From: Richelia sp. UBA3308
GTDB lineage: Bacteria; Cyanobacteriota; Cyanobacteriia; Cyanobacteriales; Nostocaceae
Assembly: GCA_002361335.1 (NCBI GenBank)
Contig: DESS01000370.1
Span: 5,119 to 12,458, forward strand
Reading direction: 5' to 3'
DNA length: 7,340 nucleotides
Of this stretch, positions 1-6,744 are shown piece by piece. The notes beneath the pieces are model-generated. The model made no database searches and was not told where the DNA came from. It saw nothing but the letters and a program-made list of their open reading frames with translations. The translations under genes and the position numbers were made by a program. How positions within the stretch are numbered: the stretch's first letter is position 1; every line of letters begins with the position of its first letter.

Positions 1-2210
1 ATAGTTTCTGATGAATCTTCTGAAGGGGTTTTGGGAGAGGGAGAAAGCCAAAATAAATTATAACCTACCGCAGGAATTTCAGTTGCTAGGAATAATAATT
101 TTGAATCGGTATCGAGTTGAGAAGTAATTTGATTACCTGAAGCATCGTAAATTTGCCATTGTTGGTTAGAAGCATCAGTTGGTAAAGAAACAGAAACAAC
201 TTCCGAACGCTGCCAATTAAGAGAATTGAAAACAACCACAGGTAAACAAGAGGGTTGTGGCGATCGCGGTAAGTTGATTTGAGTTGCTAAAGTTTCTAAA
301 GACTGCCTTCTAATTTCCGATGCAGTATTTTCCATCTCCTGCCATTGTGGTTGTGCATCCTGATAAACTTCCGCAATTGAGGAACCTGGTAAAATATCGT
401 GAAACTGATTAAATAAAAGTTTTTTCCAAGCCGCTTCAATTTCAGCTTTGGGATAATCTACACCACAGCTAATACAAGCCAAAGCTGCAAATAATTCGGC
501 TTGATAGAGCAGAATTTCTCCTCGACGATTGTAAAGCTTTTGATCGCCGTGAGTTGTATAACAACCGCGATGGAATTCTAAATATAGTTCATCATTCCAA
601 ATTGGGAATTGGGTATTTGGGCATTGGGCATGGGGCATTGGGAATTGGGAATTGGGCATCGGATCTGTTTGTTCTTCTGTGAAGCCCTTCTCTTTGTTAC
701 CTTGTACCCTAATTGTCTGTAAATAATTCTCAACAGTGGTGAATTGAAATTCGGGACATAAAGAAGAACCTTGCCAACGTCGGGCAATTTCGAGCATATC
801 ACGAGTAGGGCCACCGCCATGATCGCCGACACCGGGAAGCCAAAGATAATTTTGTAAACCTGTTTGTTTTTCCCATGGGATTGAGTATTCTACCATTTTT
901 ACAGGGTCGATACCTTCGCCGATGGGTGCTGACATTAAACTAAATATTTCACTACCATCTGGCGATCGCCACCAAAAAGCACCGTAAGGAAATTTCGTTG
1001 TATCGTTCCAAATTAATTTTTGAGTAACAAAATATTCGACTCCCGCCAATATCATAAATTGAGGTAAACTCCAACAGAAACCAAAGCTATCAGGAAGCCA
1101 TGCTACGGTTGAAAATTCGCCAAACTTTTCTTTTACATAGCGTTGACCATATAGTAATTGACGAACAATCGACTCACCAGAAATTATATTTAATTCCGGT
1201 TCCACCCAAAAAGCGCCGACAACTTCCCAACGTTTATCGTTAACACTTGTTGTGATTTGTTCAAATAAATCCGGACAATTTTGTTCTACCCAAGCATAAA
1301 GCGCTGGCGTAGAATGACAAAAAATCAATTCAGGAAAATCTTTTTGTAAATTTAAAACCGATATAAAAGTACGCTTGGCAGCTTCCCAGGTTTCACTCAC
1401 CCGCCACAACCACGCCATGTCCAAATGTGCATGACCCACAAGATAGATTTTTGATTTTAGATTTTGGATTTTCGATTGAAGATTATTTTGTAAATTAGCA
1501 AGAGATTGATTAATTACAATATTTTCCTGTTTATTTGCTTCTTGCTGGGTATCCTGGCTCAAACCGTTAATTTCTGAAGCAACTTGGTTTACCAACCCGG
1601 CGATTTCATCTAAATTTTCCGGGGGAAAAGCTTCACAATATGCTTTGGCGATCGCCAAGGAGGAAGCAACAAACCCCGGATCGATATTATTATCAACAGC
1701 TTCATACAAACACTTGGAACTGACCAAAGCACCATTATCATGTCCTGGACTTACCAAGCGCACAGCAACAGTAAATTCTTCACCTGGACTCACCTTGGGA
1801 CTTAATAAAATTCTTTGCGAAAAATCAAATAAATCTCCTTCAGCTACCAAAGAACCATTAATATAGACTTGAGCAGAATCTGCCCACCAAGCCAAAGCCA
1901 ATCTCAAACACAAACCCACCAAGGGATAACCCTGTAAATTTTGGGGAACAACTAATTTTTGTGCCAGCCAAAGCACTTTATTACCCTTTTCCCAAGCAAT
2001 ATGTCCTTTGGCGTTTAACTGCGTAGTATCCCAACTAGAAAAATCCGACGCGAAAATCTCTGCCACACTGCTATTACCTGAAAAAGAGCGCCAAGAAGAG
2101 CGAACATCTATCTCAGAAAAGCCACGTAGCTTTTCAATAGTTTGTGAAATAGTTTCAGAAATAGTTTCAGAAATGAAATTTGTATTCTTATCAGATTTTG
2201 GTTTGGTCAT
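1..2210 (-). CDS. GH38 alpha-mannosidase, 3' end beyond the left edge
   Basis: This gene encodes a glycoside hydrolase family 38 enzyme, a Zn-dependent retaining alpha-mannosidase that removes mannose from the non-reducing end of mannosides; its natural substrate in cyanobacteria is unknown. The frame is open from the ATG at 2210-2208 to the window edge, giving 736 residues. Family members are about 1,000 residues, so roughly 300 C-terminal residues are missing. A beta-rich N-terminal domain (about 30-235) precedes the catalytic domain, which starts with LVGHAHLDMAWLWR. In it H262 and D264 match the Zn ligands of the family. WLPDSFGF holds the expected nucleophile D374, 110 residues later, close to the spacing in Drosophila Golgi mannosidase II. 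NQFHDILPGSS holds the Zn ligand H604. No signal peptide is seen, suggesting a cytoplasmic enzyme. No Shine-Dalgarno precedes the start. Three in-frame repeat tracts interrupt the protein (residues about 14-25, 242-255 and 518-537). Family assignment is secure. Confidence 0.95.
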   Translation of the reverse strand, partial: MTKPKSDKNTNFISETISETISQTIEKLRGFSEIDVRSSWRSFSGNSSVAEIFASDFSSWDTTQLNAKGHIAWEKGNKVLWLAQKLVVPQNLQGYPLVGLCLRLALAWWADSAQVYINGSLVAEGDLFDFSQRILLSPKVSPGEEFTVAVRLVSPGHDNGALVSSKCLYEAVDNNIDPGFVASSLAIAKAYCEAFPPENLDEIAGLVNQVASEINGLSQDTQQEANKQENIVINQSLANLQNNLQSKIQNLKSKIYLVGHAHLDMAWLWRVSETWEAAKRTFISVLNLQKDFPELIFCHSTPALYAWVEQNCPDLFEQITTSVNDKRWEVVGAFWVEPELNIISGESIVRQLLYGQRYVKEKFGEFSTVAWLPDSFGFCWSLPQFMILAGVEYFVTQKLIWNDTTKFPYGAFWWRSPDGSEIFSLMSAPIGEGIDPVKMVEYSIPWEKQTGLQNYLWLPGVGDHGGGPTRDMLEIARRWQGSSLCPEFQFTTVENYLQTIRVQGNKEKGFTEEQTDPMPNSQFPMPHAQCPNTQFPIWNDELYLEFHRGCYTTHGDQKLYNRRGEILLYQAELFAALACISCGVDYPKAEIEAAWKKLLFNQFHDILPGSSIAEVYQDAQPQWQEMENTASEIRRQSLETLATQINLPRSPQPSCLPVVVFNSLNWQRSEVVSVSLPTDASNQQWQIYDASGNQITSQLDTDSKLLFLATEIPAVGYNLFWLSPSPKTPSEDSSET
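601..657 (-). repeat. Heptamer tandem repeat inside the mannosidase gene
   Basis: Eight consecutive units of ATTGGGN (plus strand) occupy this tract: ATTGGGA, ATTGGGT, ATTTGGGC, ATTGGGC, ATGGGGC, ATTGGGA, ATTGGGA and ATTGGGC. One unit has 8 bases, so the total is 57 bases, exactly 19 codons. On the coding strand it yields a low-complexity peptide with a seven-residue period (MPNSQFP, MPHAQCP). It sits just before the conserved block IWNDELYLEFHRG, within a linker that also holds an odd charged stretch (residues about 508-517). Such heptamer arrays are known as short tandemly repeated repetitive sequences in heterocystous cyanobacteria, normally between genes. Confidence 0.9.
1446..1487 (-). 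repeat. GATTTTN heptamer array before the catalytic HxHxD block
   Basis: Six heptamers run in tandem on the plus strand: GATTTTT, GATTTTA, GATTTTG, GATTTTC, GATTGAA and GATTATT. The first four differ only at the last base and the last two are decayed. The tract is 42 bases, exactly 14 codons, and encodes residues 242-255 (SKIQNLKSKI-type sequence). It ends four residues before the first His of HAHLD. The same kind of heptamer is widespread in Nostocales spacers; that statement is from general knowledge, not from this window. Confidence 0.85.
2136..2171 (-). repeat. Three 12-bp direct repeats at the mannosidase N-terminus
   Basis: AATAGTTTCAGA occurs twice in a row, and a diverged copy AATAGTTTGTGA adjoins it. 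The period of 12 keeps the frame and yields repeated Ser-Glu-Thr-Ile (SETI SETI SQTI) at residues about 14-25 of the mannosidase, just before its conserved N-terminal domain. The likely origin is slippage or unequal crossing-over. Confidence 0.85.
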
Positions 2211-2248
2211 ATCTAGGCTAAAATCATTTGACGAGCTTCTACAGGCTC

Positions 2249-2277
2249 TTGGGGTAGTATAAATTGCAAAATATAAT
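2249..2277 (+). promoter_or_regulatory. Candidate promoter for the 531-residue ORF
   Basis: A perfect -10 hexamer TATAAT (2272-2277) stands 17 bases after TTGGGG (2249-2254), a three-of-six match to the -35 consensus. It would give a leader of about 180 bases that includes the palindrome and the repeat array. It overlaps the possible -10 of the divergent mannosidase gene, so the two could compete for polymerase. In such AT-rich DNA a chance match is quite possible. Confidence 0.35.
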
Positions 2278-2398
2278 ACCTATAAATATAAACCTATACA
2301 AATAAATGATTTTTCTCATGTAACAATTTTTTATTTTTTTATTCCACCTTTTTAAATAAGTATTTATAAATACAATTTCAGTCTAAAGCAATAATAAT

Positions 2399-2461
2399 TT
2401 TAACCTTTAACTTGATTAGTTTAACCTTATTACTTTAACCTTATTACTTTAACCTTTTTAC
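2399..2461 (+). repeat. TTTAACC/TTATTAC tandem array abutting a start codon
   Basis: Heptamers TTTAACC and TTATTAC alternate. TTTAACC is at 2399-2405, 2420-2426, 2434-2440 and 2448-2454; TTATTAC is at 2427-2433 and 2441-2447; a variant TTTTTAC is at 2455-2461. A decayed stretch fills 2406-2419. Thus a 14-bp composite unit is repeated about three times and ends one base before the ATG at 2463. No purine-rich Shine-Dalgarno sequence is left in the place where one would lie. Confidence 0.9.
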
Positions 2462-2462
2462 T

Positions 2463-4058
2463 ATGTCTTCTGCTTCCAAAGGACGTTATCAAAGCAGGCT
2501 ATTTAACTTCTTTCACAAACAATACCAGCGGTTTGGCGACGGTATGGGCCGCTCGTTACGACAATTACAAGTTGCCACAAGTTGGTATGCCGTTATCTTT
2601 TTTAAATCAATATATTTATTGTTACAAAAAGTTGTTGATTCTAGCCGAACACAACTTCGAGCGGCAGCAGAATCTTATTTACAGTTACAAGCGTCAGTAT
2701 CTCAGGAAGCTACCGACAGTACAATTATCCGAATATGTGAAAATTTAGAAACCACTACAAATGAAAAAATACGAGGAATTGCTTCACAATTGTCTAGCAA
2801 GAATTTAGTACTTGTAACCAGTGAAAACGAAATTATCGACATTTTAACTCCATCACAGCAACAAGTTTTAGAAAATAAGATAATTTCTGAAGTTGCTAAT
2901 TATTGGCGTTGTTGGCGATTATCTCAAGTTAAACGAAAAACAAATTTATTATCTAGAGTAAAAGATTTATTCTTGGAAAAAATTTATAGGAAGTTACTTG
3001 AGGCCACTACGACTAAAGCACTACCTCAAAGAAATGCAGTAGTAAAAAGAGAATACAAGTATTTACAAATTAATCCAGAAAAATTAATTTATTTAGATAC
3101 TGCTATTGCTAAGTTAGAAACAAATGCTTTAGTTCCTATATCCCGCGCTAAAATTGCAGTACGACAAGGTAGCGGCAAATTAATTAAAATAGTCAGAACT
3201 AAATTAGATATCTTTTTATATGGCGATCGCCAAGTAAACGTCAACAGAAAACAACTGGTAGCTGATAGTGATTTAGAAACACAAAAGTCAAAAATTCAAA
3301 CTTTGATTGAAGCAGCCCTTAATTACTTTTACGGTGAACCTACAGATCAAAAAATTCCGCAAACTCCCTCAAAAAATTATCTTTCTTCAACTCAATCTAA
3401 ATCTTTTCAATTAACAAGGGAAGAATCCAAAGATGATTGGTTAAGTTTGAGGGATTTGATTGGCACTCAATTTCCGCAATTAGATCGAGGAAATCCAGCA
3501 TCAAACAACTTAGATATAAACACAAAGCAATTCAACCCTTCCACACAGATAAATAATTTTGACCACAAAATATTTGGACGTTTCCAAATCCCTAATTGGC
3601 GTACCTTACAACTTCGAGAAAAAGCTGGTTTACCGAATCCACAAAAATCTGTTCCACCAACAATACAACAGACTGATATTAAACAAACCAGGAAAGATTT
3701 TCATCTCAAAGGAATTAGGACATATTTTGATCTCAAAGGAACTGTAAAAGATGCCCGCACCACAATTCATAAACTCACTTCAACTCAAACAACTTCCTCA
3801 AAAATATTCCAAAAAATTACAATTACTCCTGCTTCCGGATTACAAAATCAAAACAACCCAGAAATAGCTCAAAACCAAACTCACCAATCAACACAAATTG
3901 AAGCCAAACCAGAATGGATCGAAACCAAAGCCGCAATAGTTGGTTATCAAAAGCATCCATTAGAGCAAATTTTGGCATGGATTGACGGCACAATGTGGAA
4001 AATTGAGCAGGTATTCATAAAAGTCGCCAACACATTACACCAACTGTGGCGGAAGTAG
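2463..4058 (+). CDS. Basic 531-residue protein of unknown function
   Basis: I cannot assign a function. It resembles uncharacterised proteins found in filamentous cyanobacteria, but that is a memory-based impression. The N-terminus (1-60) is rich in Arg, Lys and aromatics. A short hydrophobic stretch at 39-58 (WYAVIFFKSIYLLL) is too short and interrupted for a clear membrane helix and may be an amphipathic membrane anchor. The best-looking folded block is 104-153, with NLVLVTSENEIIDILTP followed by EVANYWRCWRL. Helical segments lie at about 205-255 and 270-292. Residues 293-483 are Gln/Ser/Thr/Asn-rich and probably disordered, with a 9-residue duplication at about 412-429. The C-terminus (484-531) looks ordered: EWIETKAAIVGYQKHPLEQILAWIDG. 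There is no signal peptide. The ATG at 2463 is the first in frame and no ribosome-binding site precedes it. Base use resembles the neighbours. That this is a real gene is well supported; its role is not. Confidence 0.85.
   Translation: MSSASKGRYQSRLFNFFHKQYQRFGDGMGRSLRQLQVATSWYAVIFFKSIYLLLQKVVDSSRTQLRAAAESYLQLQASVSQEATDSTIIRICENLETTTNEKIRGIASQLSSKNLVLVTSENEIIDILTPSQQQVLENKIISEVANYWRCWRLSQVKRKTNLLSRVKDLFLEKIYRKLLEATTTKALPQRNAVVKREYKYLQINPEKLIYLDTAIAKLETNALVPISRAKIAVRQGSGKLIKIVRTKLDIFLYGDRQVNVNRKQLVADSDLETQKSKIQTLIEAALNYFYGEPTDQKIPQTPSKNYLSSTQSKSFQLTREESKDDWLSLRDLIGTQFPQLDRGNPASNNLDINTKQFNPSTQINNFDHKIFGRFQIPNWRTLQLREKAGLPNPQKSVPPTIQQTDIKQTRKDFHLKGIRTYFDLKGTVKDARTTIHKLTSTQTTSSKIFQKITITPASGLQNQNNPEIAQNQTHQSTQIEAKPEWIETKAAIVGYQKHPLEQILAWIDGTMWKIEQVFIKVANTLHQLWRK
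3698..3743 (+). repeat. 27-bp duplication in the unknown ORF
   Basis: Two copies of a 19-base segment (3698-3716 and 3725-3743) differ at only two positions and share the core ATCTCAAAGGAA. Their starts are 27 bases apart, so the frame is kept, giving two nine-residue units, FHLKGIRTY and FDLKGTVKD. It lies in the low-complexity C-terminal half of the protein. Confidence 0.75.
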
Positions 4059-4063
4059 TTTAG

Positions 4064-4108
4064 CACACCTGCCACACTCCCCACACCTGCCACACTCCCC
4101 ACACTCCC
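4064..4108. repeat. Five 9-bp repeats filling a convergent junction
   Basis: The order of units is CACACCTGC, CACACTCCC, CACACCTGC, CACACTCCC, CACACTCCC. The array takes 45 of the 51 bases between the two stop codons and ends one base before the stop of the minus-strand gene. There is no hairpin, so it is not a classical intrinsic terminator. CCCCACACTCCCC-like arrays are common in Nostocales spacers. With C on one strand and G on the other, the base skew is extreme. Confidence 0.9.
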
Positions 4109-4109
4109 C

Positions 4110-6605
4110 TTACCGTTGTTCCACGCCTCCAACAACTGGTTTAAGTTTTGTATCATCGGAAAATGGATCGGTTCCACCACTCCAGTTAAAGTCGCTAATA
4201 CGAAAACTAATACCACCTAATTCTAATACGGGGTTATAACGTAGGGAGATACCATAAGTACGGCGACTATATTCTAAAATATAATCGGTACTCGTGCGTT
4301 CACTGGTATCTAAATTGATAGTTGTTTGAAATCCAAAACGAAATGGCCCGTAAATTTGTTGAGTAATACCGGCGCTTAAGACTTTGTTATCCACGTAGCG
4401 ATCGAATAGGAAGGGAGATAATCCATCATTTGTACCTTGTGAATAACTGATATTGAAGCCAGTATAATCTAAAAATGGTTTGGAAAAATGACCGAATTGT
4501 CCTTGTAATCCGATTGTACCTATAAGGGTGTTTTGGTTATCGCCGTTGCTGTATAAACTGCCCGTGCCGGTTACTGAACCAAATGCTTGTAGATAAGGGA
4601 CTACAGGATTTGATGTATATCTTAATCCTTCTTTTGCAGTGGGTGGTAAGGGTTTACCCCTCCAAAGTGTGATACCGCCACCAATTGTAGCGCTGGCTTG
4701 AAAACGTCTTAGGGAAATTCGGTCATTACTTCGATTTGCATCTAATAAGTCGTTTCGATCGGTATTGGCGCTGATTTGTTGAGCACCTGCTTGATATCTC
4801 AGGTTTAAACCGGTTTTACCTAAAGGTATATTTGGGGAAGTTATGACTCCACCAAAGCTGCTTTGTACAGTTTGGAAACCAAGGCTACCATTGTAAAGGC
4901 GATCGCGATAGCTGTATTCTAATGTTGCTCTATGGGGATTTTGTGGATTACCTAATAAATAATTAAGTCGCCCACTTGCACGCAGGTTGTCTTCTAAATT
5001 TGTTAAATCAAGACTTGTTAAACTTGTAGATAGTCTAAATTGCGATCGCGGACTCAAGGTGGCATTAAGGCTTGATTCTAAACCAAATAATGATGGAAAA
5101 TTTCCGCTATTATTTTGTATAGCTTCCTGAACAAAAAATTGAGGTGTAACTTTCCAACTTACTTGTGATGTATTTAGTGGTACGAAGGAACGCTCTAAAT
5201 ATAAACCACCACGCTCATCACCATCAAAACCGATTGAAACCGGTGCAGGAGTAGCATCCTGTGGATTGCGATCGATAGTCCTTGTATAGCCTGGTATACC
5301 TAAAGTTAAACCCCGATCGAATACTAAACGCGGTCGTTTTAATCTAAGTTTATCTTTCCGAGGTGAAATTTGATTTAAAGTAACCGAGTCTGCCCGTAAT
5401 TCTAATTCTGGAGGAGAAAAGGGATCGTTAGTAATGCGGACATCTTTTGCTTCCCATCCCCTAGGATAAAAATCTACTCGTGCGGCTTGAAATCGCATGC
5501 GCCGAACTTCACCACCTTGGTTTCCTGATGGTAAATTTCTAGCCCTTCTACCACCAAACTGAATGCCGATTCCTCCAGGGCTACCAACATTAGTTAGGGG
5601 TTGATTTCTTCTAATTCTATCGCTGGGAGGACGACGAGGTACACCACCTGGTGTATCGGGTTGAGAAAAAGATAAATCCTCTTGTGCTTGGGCTATATTA
5701 ACTTCGCCGCTACCGCTTTCTAAATCCCCAGTATCTTGAATAAAATTGTATGTAAATCGTTGTCCTCTTAAAACTTGTTCGCCTCTGGTAACTGCGACAT
5801 TTCCTTCACCAACAGCAATTAAATTATCTATATTTACTTGTAAACTATCAGCATCTACAACAGAACCATCAAATCTTACTACCACATTACCTTCAGCAGT
5901 CACAACCCGACGATTTTCGTCATAAGTCTGTTTATCAGCAATAATTTCAATGACTCTTCTGGTTTGAGTAGGTGTTTGTGATGGTTGGGGTTGAGTTGGC
6001 TGAGGATTTGTATTTTCTGGCTGCGGTAGGGGTGTAGTTTGTTGTTGAGGTTGTATTTGATCGCGGGATTTAAATTCTATCGTCGCCGGGGCTTTTGTAG
6101 AATTTGTATTTTGAGAGTAAAATTCTATTTTTGTCGGTTTTTGTGTTCGTGACTCTGTTGTTTTTTTGTTAGCAAGCTTACGGGATTTTTTTACCAGTGT
6201 TTTGGTAACCGATTTGGCTTTATTTTGAGATAAATCCTTACTTTTGCTTACCGTTTCAATCAAAGTCGCAGCCTGAAAATGGTTTAAGCGTTGGGATGAT
6301 ACTTGCTGGTTTTCTGATGGATAAGCAATATTAAACTTTTCCCCCAATTCTTCCTTCACAAGTGCGGCATCTGATTCGACACTAGTGGATGAAAATTCAG
6401 GTGGGAGAACATTTTCCGGTTCGCTAGTTTCTGATGGTTTCTGGTTTTTCTTAAAAGAGGATTGCGATGAAGTCGTTTCTGGTGTAGAAGATTTGCGGGG
6501 TAAAGTACTAATTTTTTTTGTACTGAGATTACCCGTCAAAGAATCTGCTACGGCTTTTGGTTCGACAACATTTGGTAATTCGGGCGGCAGAACTGGATGA
6601 AGCAT
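4110..6605 (-). CDS. lptD: LptD/OstA-like outer-membrane protein (DUF3769 type)
   Basis: This is the cyanobacterial counterpart of LptD, the outer-membrane barrel that inserts lipopolysaccharide; Anabaena Alr1278 is, as I recall, the studied relative. Residues 1-215 are Ser/Thr/Pro/Gln-rich and probably disordered, with VLPPE at 5-9 and 66-70, an IEF motif at 160 and 176, and a Pro/Gln tract at 183-215. Residues 218-290 form an LptA-like domain (VIEIIADKQTYDENRRVVTAEG). A second beta section covers about 366-440, and 455-805 alternates polar and hydrophobic residues as barrel strands do. The end (806-831) is a non-barrel tail. An in-frame TAG at 6615-6617 lies just upstream, so ATG 6605 is the first possible start; it gives no Sec signal peptide, which is odd for an outer-membrane protein. 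The gene is convergent with the unknown ORF and lies downstream of psbI behind terminators. The family is sure; calling it the functional LptD is an inference. Confidence 0.88.
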   Translation of the reverse strand: MLHPVLPPELPNVVEPKAVADSLTGNLSTKKISTLPRKSSTPETTSSQSSFKKNQKPSETSEPENVLPPEFSSTSVESDAALVKEELGEKFNIAYPSENQQVSSQRLNHFQAATLIETVSKSKDLSQNKAKSVTKTLVKKSRKLANKKTTESRTQKPTKIEFYSQNTNSTKAPATIEFKSRDQIQPQQQTTPLPQPENTNPQPTQPQPSQTPTQTRRVIEIIADKQTYDENRRVVTAEGNVVVRFDGSVVDADSLQVNIDNLIAVGEGNVAVTRGEQVLRGQRFTYNFIQDTGDLESGSGEVNIAQAQEDLSFSQPDTPGGVPRRPPSDRIRRNQPLTNVGSPGGIGIQFGGRRARNLPSGNQGGEVRRMRFQAARVDFYPRGWEAKDVRITNDPFSPPELELRADSVTLNQISPRKDKLRLKRPRLVFDRGLTLGIPGYTRTIDRNPQDATPAPVSIGFDGDERGGLYLERSFVPLNTSQVSWKVTPQFFVQEAIQNNSGNFPSLFGLESSLNATLSPRSQFRLSTSLTSLDLTNLEDNLRASGRLNYLLGNPQNPHRATLEYSYRDRLYNGSLGFQTVQSSFGGVITSPNIPLGKTGLNLRYQAGAQQISANTDRNDLLDANRSNDRISLRRFQASATIGGGITLWRGKPLPPTAKEGLRYTSNPVVPYLQAFGSVTGTGSLYSNGDNQNTLIGTIGLQGQFGHFSKPFLDYTGFNISYSQGTNDGLSPFLFDRYVDNKVLSAGITQQIYGPFRFGFQTTINLDTSERTSTDYILEYSRRTYGISLRYNPVLELGGISFRISDFNWSGGTDPFSDDTKLKPVVGGVEQR

Positions 6606-6615
6606 ATTTTCGCAC

Positions 6616-6646
6616 TATATAAGCCAACAAACAGTCTTTTAGGCAA
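6616..6646 (-). promoter_or_regulatory. Weak candidate promoter of the lptD-like gene
   Basis: On the minus strand TTGCCT (6641-6646) and TATATA (6616-6621) are 19 bases apart. Both are imperfect and the spacing is long. If used, transcription would begin only a few bases from the ATG at 6605, giving an almost leaderless message. No Shine-Dalgarno sequence precedes that ATG, which fits but does not prove this. Confidence 0.22.
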
Positions 6647-6671
6647 GAAGACACAAACAGTTAATAAACAA

Positions 6672-6707
6672 GTTAGAAGCATGTATTAAGAAACATATTC
6701 TTCTAAC
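6672..6707 (-). other. Hairpin in the lptD-like gene upstream region
   Basis: GTTAGAAG (6672-6679) and CTTCTAAC (6700-6707) are perfect inverted repeats of 8 bp. Inside them ATGT (6681-6684) pairs with ACAT (6693-6696), leaving an 8-base loop. On the minus strand a T-rich stretch follows but no uninterrupted T-run. It may be a back-up terminator, an mRNA 5' structure or an operator. Confidence 0.5.
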
Positions 6708-6744
6708 TGTAGCCTTCTACTTAACCTGGGAGCAGATTCCGCCC

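Larger units (their letters stand above)
2211..2462. other. Divergent AT-rich spacer
   Basis: This 252-bp spacer separates two divergently transcribed genes and holds no ORF of note. It contains a plus-strand candidate promoter at 2249-2277. A minus-strand TATACT (2256-2261) could be the -10 of the mannosidase gene, but the -35 at usual spacing (TATAGG, 2279-2284) is poor. A perfect 14-bp palindrome GTATTTATAAATAC lies at 2360-2373 and could be an operator or only AT-rich chance. The last 63 bases are a tandem repeat, listed separately. Confidence 0.6.
260..5049. other. Six HIP1 octamers (GCGATCGC)
   Basis: Exact HIP1 palindromes lie at 260-267, 962-969, 1648-1655, 3223-3230, 4899-4906 and 5042-5049. 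All are inside genes: three in the mannosidase, one in the unknown ORF and two in the lptD-like gene. This density is far above chance in DNA this AT-rich and is a hallmark of many cyanobacterial genomes. Near matches, such as TCGATCGC at 6994-7001, occur as well. Confidence 0.9.

Noticed and set aside
601..657. CRISPR array
   Set aside because: The units are 7-9 bp, in direct contact and without unique spacers; no other tract in the window has the repeat-spacer pattern either.
578..832. A minus-strand ORF of 84 residues overlapping the mannosidase
   Set aside because: It lies in another frame of the same strand as the well-supported GH38 gene and shows no motif; its repeated NSQCPMPNAQ-type end is only the heptamer array read out of frame.
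1645..2262. Two plus-strand ORFs (73 and 84 residues) opposite the mannosidase
   Set aside because: They are antisense shadows of a conserved enzyme gene, without family features or ribosome-binding sites.
2533..3747. Two plus-strand ORFs (71 and 62 residues) inside the 531-residue ORF
   Set aside because: Both lie in an alternative frame of a longer ORF, and the second owes its repeated ISKEL to the 27-bp duplication.
3947..4216. A minus-strand ORF of 89 residues across the convergent junction
   Set aside because: It overlaps two genes; its GSVAGVGSVAGV section is the translated 9-bp repeat, not a protein domain.
6385..6600. A plus-strand ORF of 71 residues opposite the lptD-like 5' end
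   Set aside because: It is antisense to the Ser/Thr/Pro-rich coding region, with Gly/Val/Phe composition typical of such shadows.
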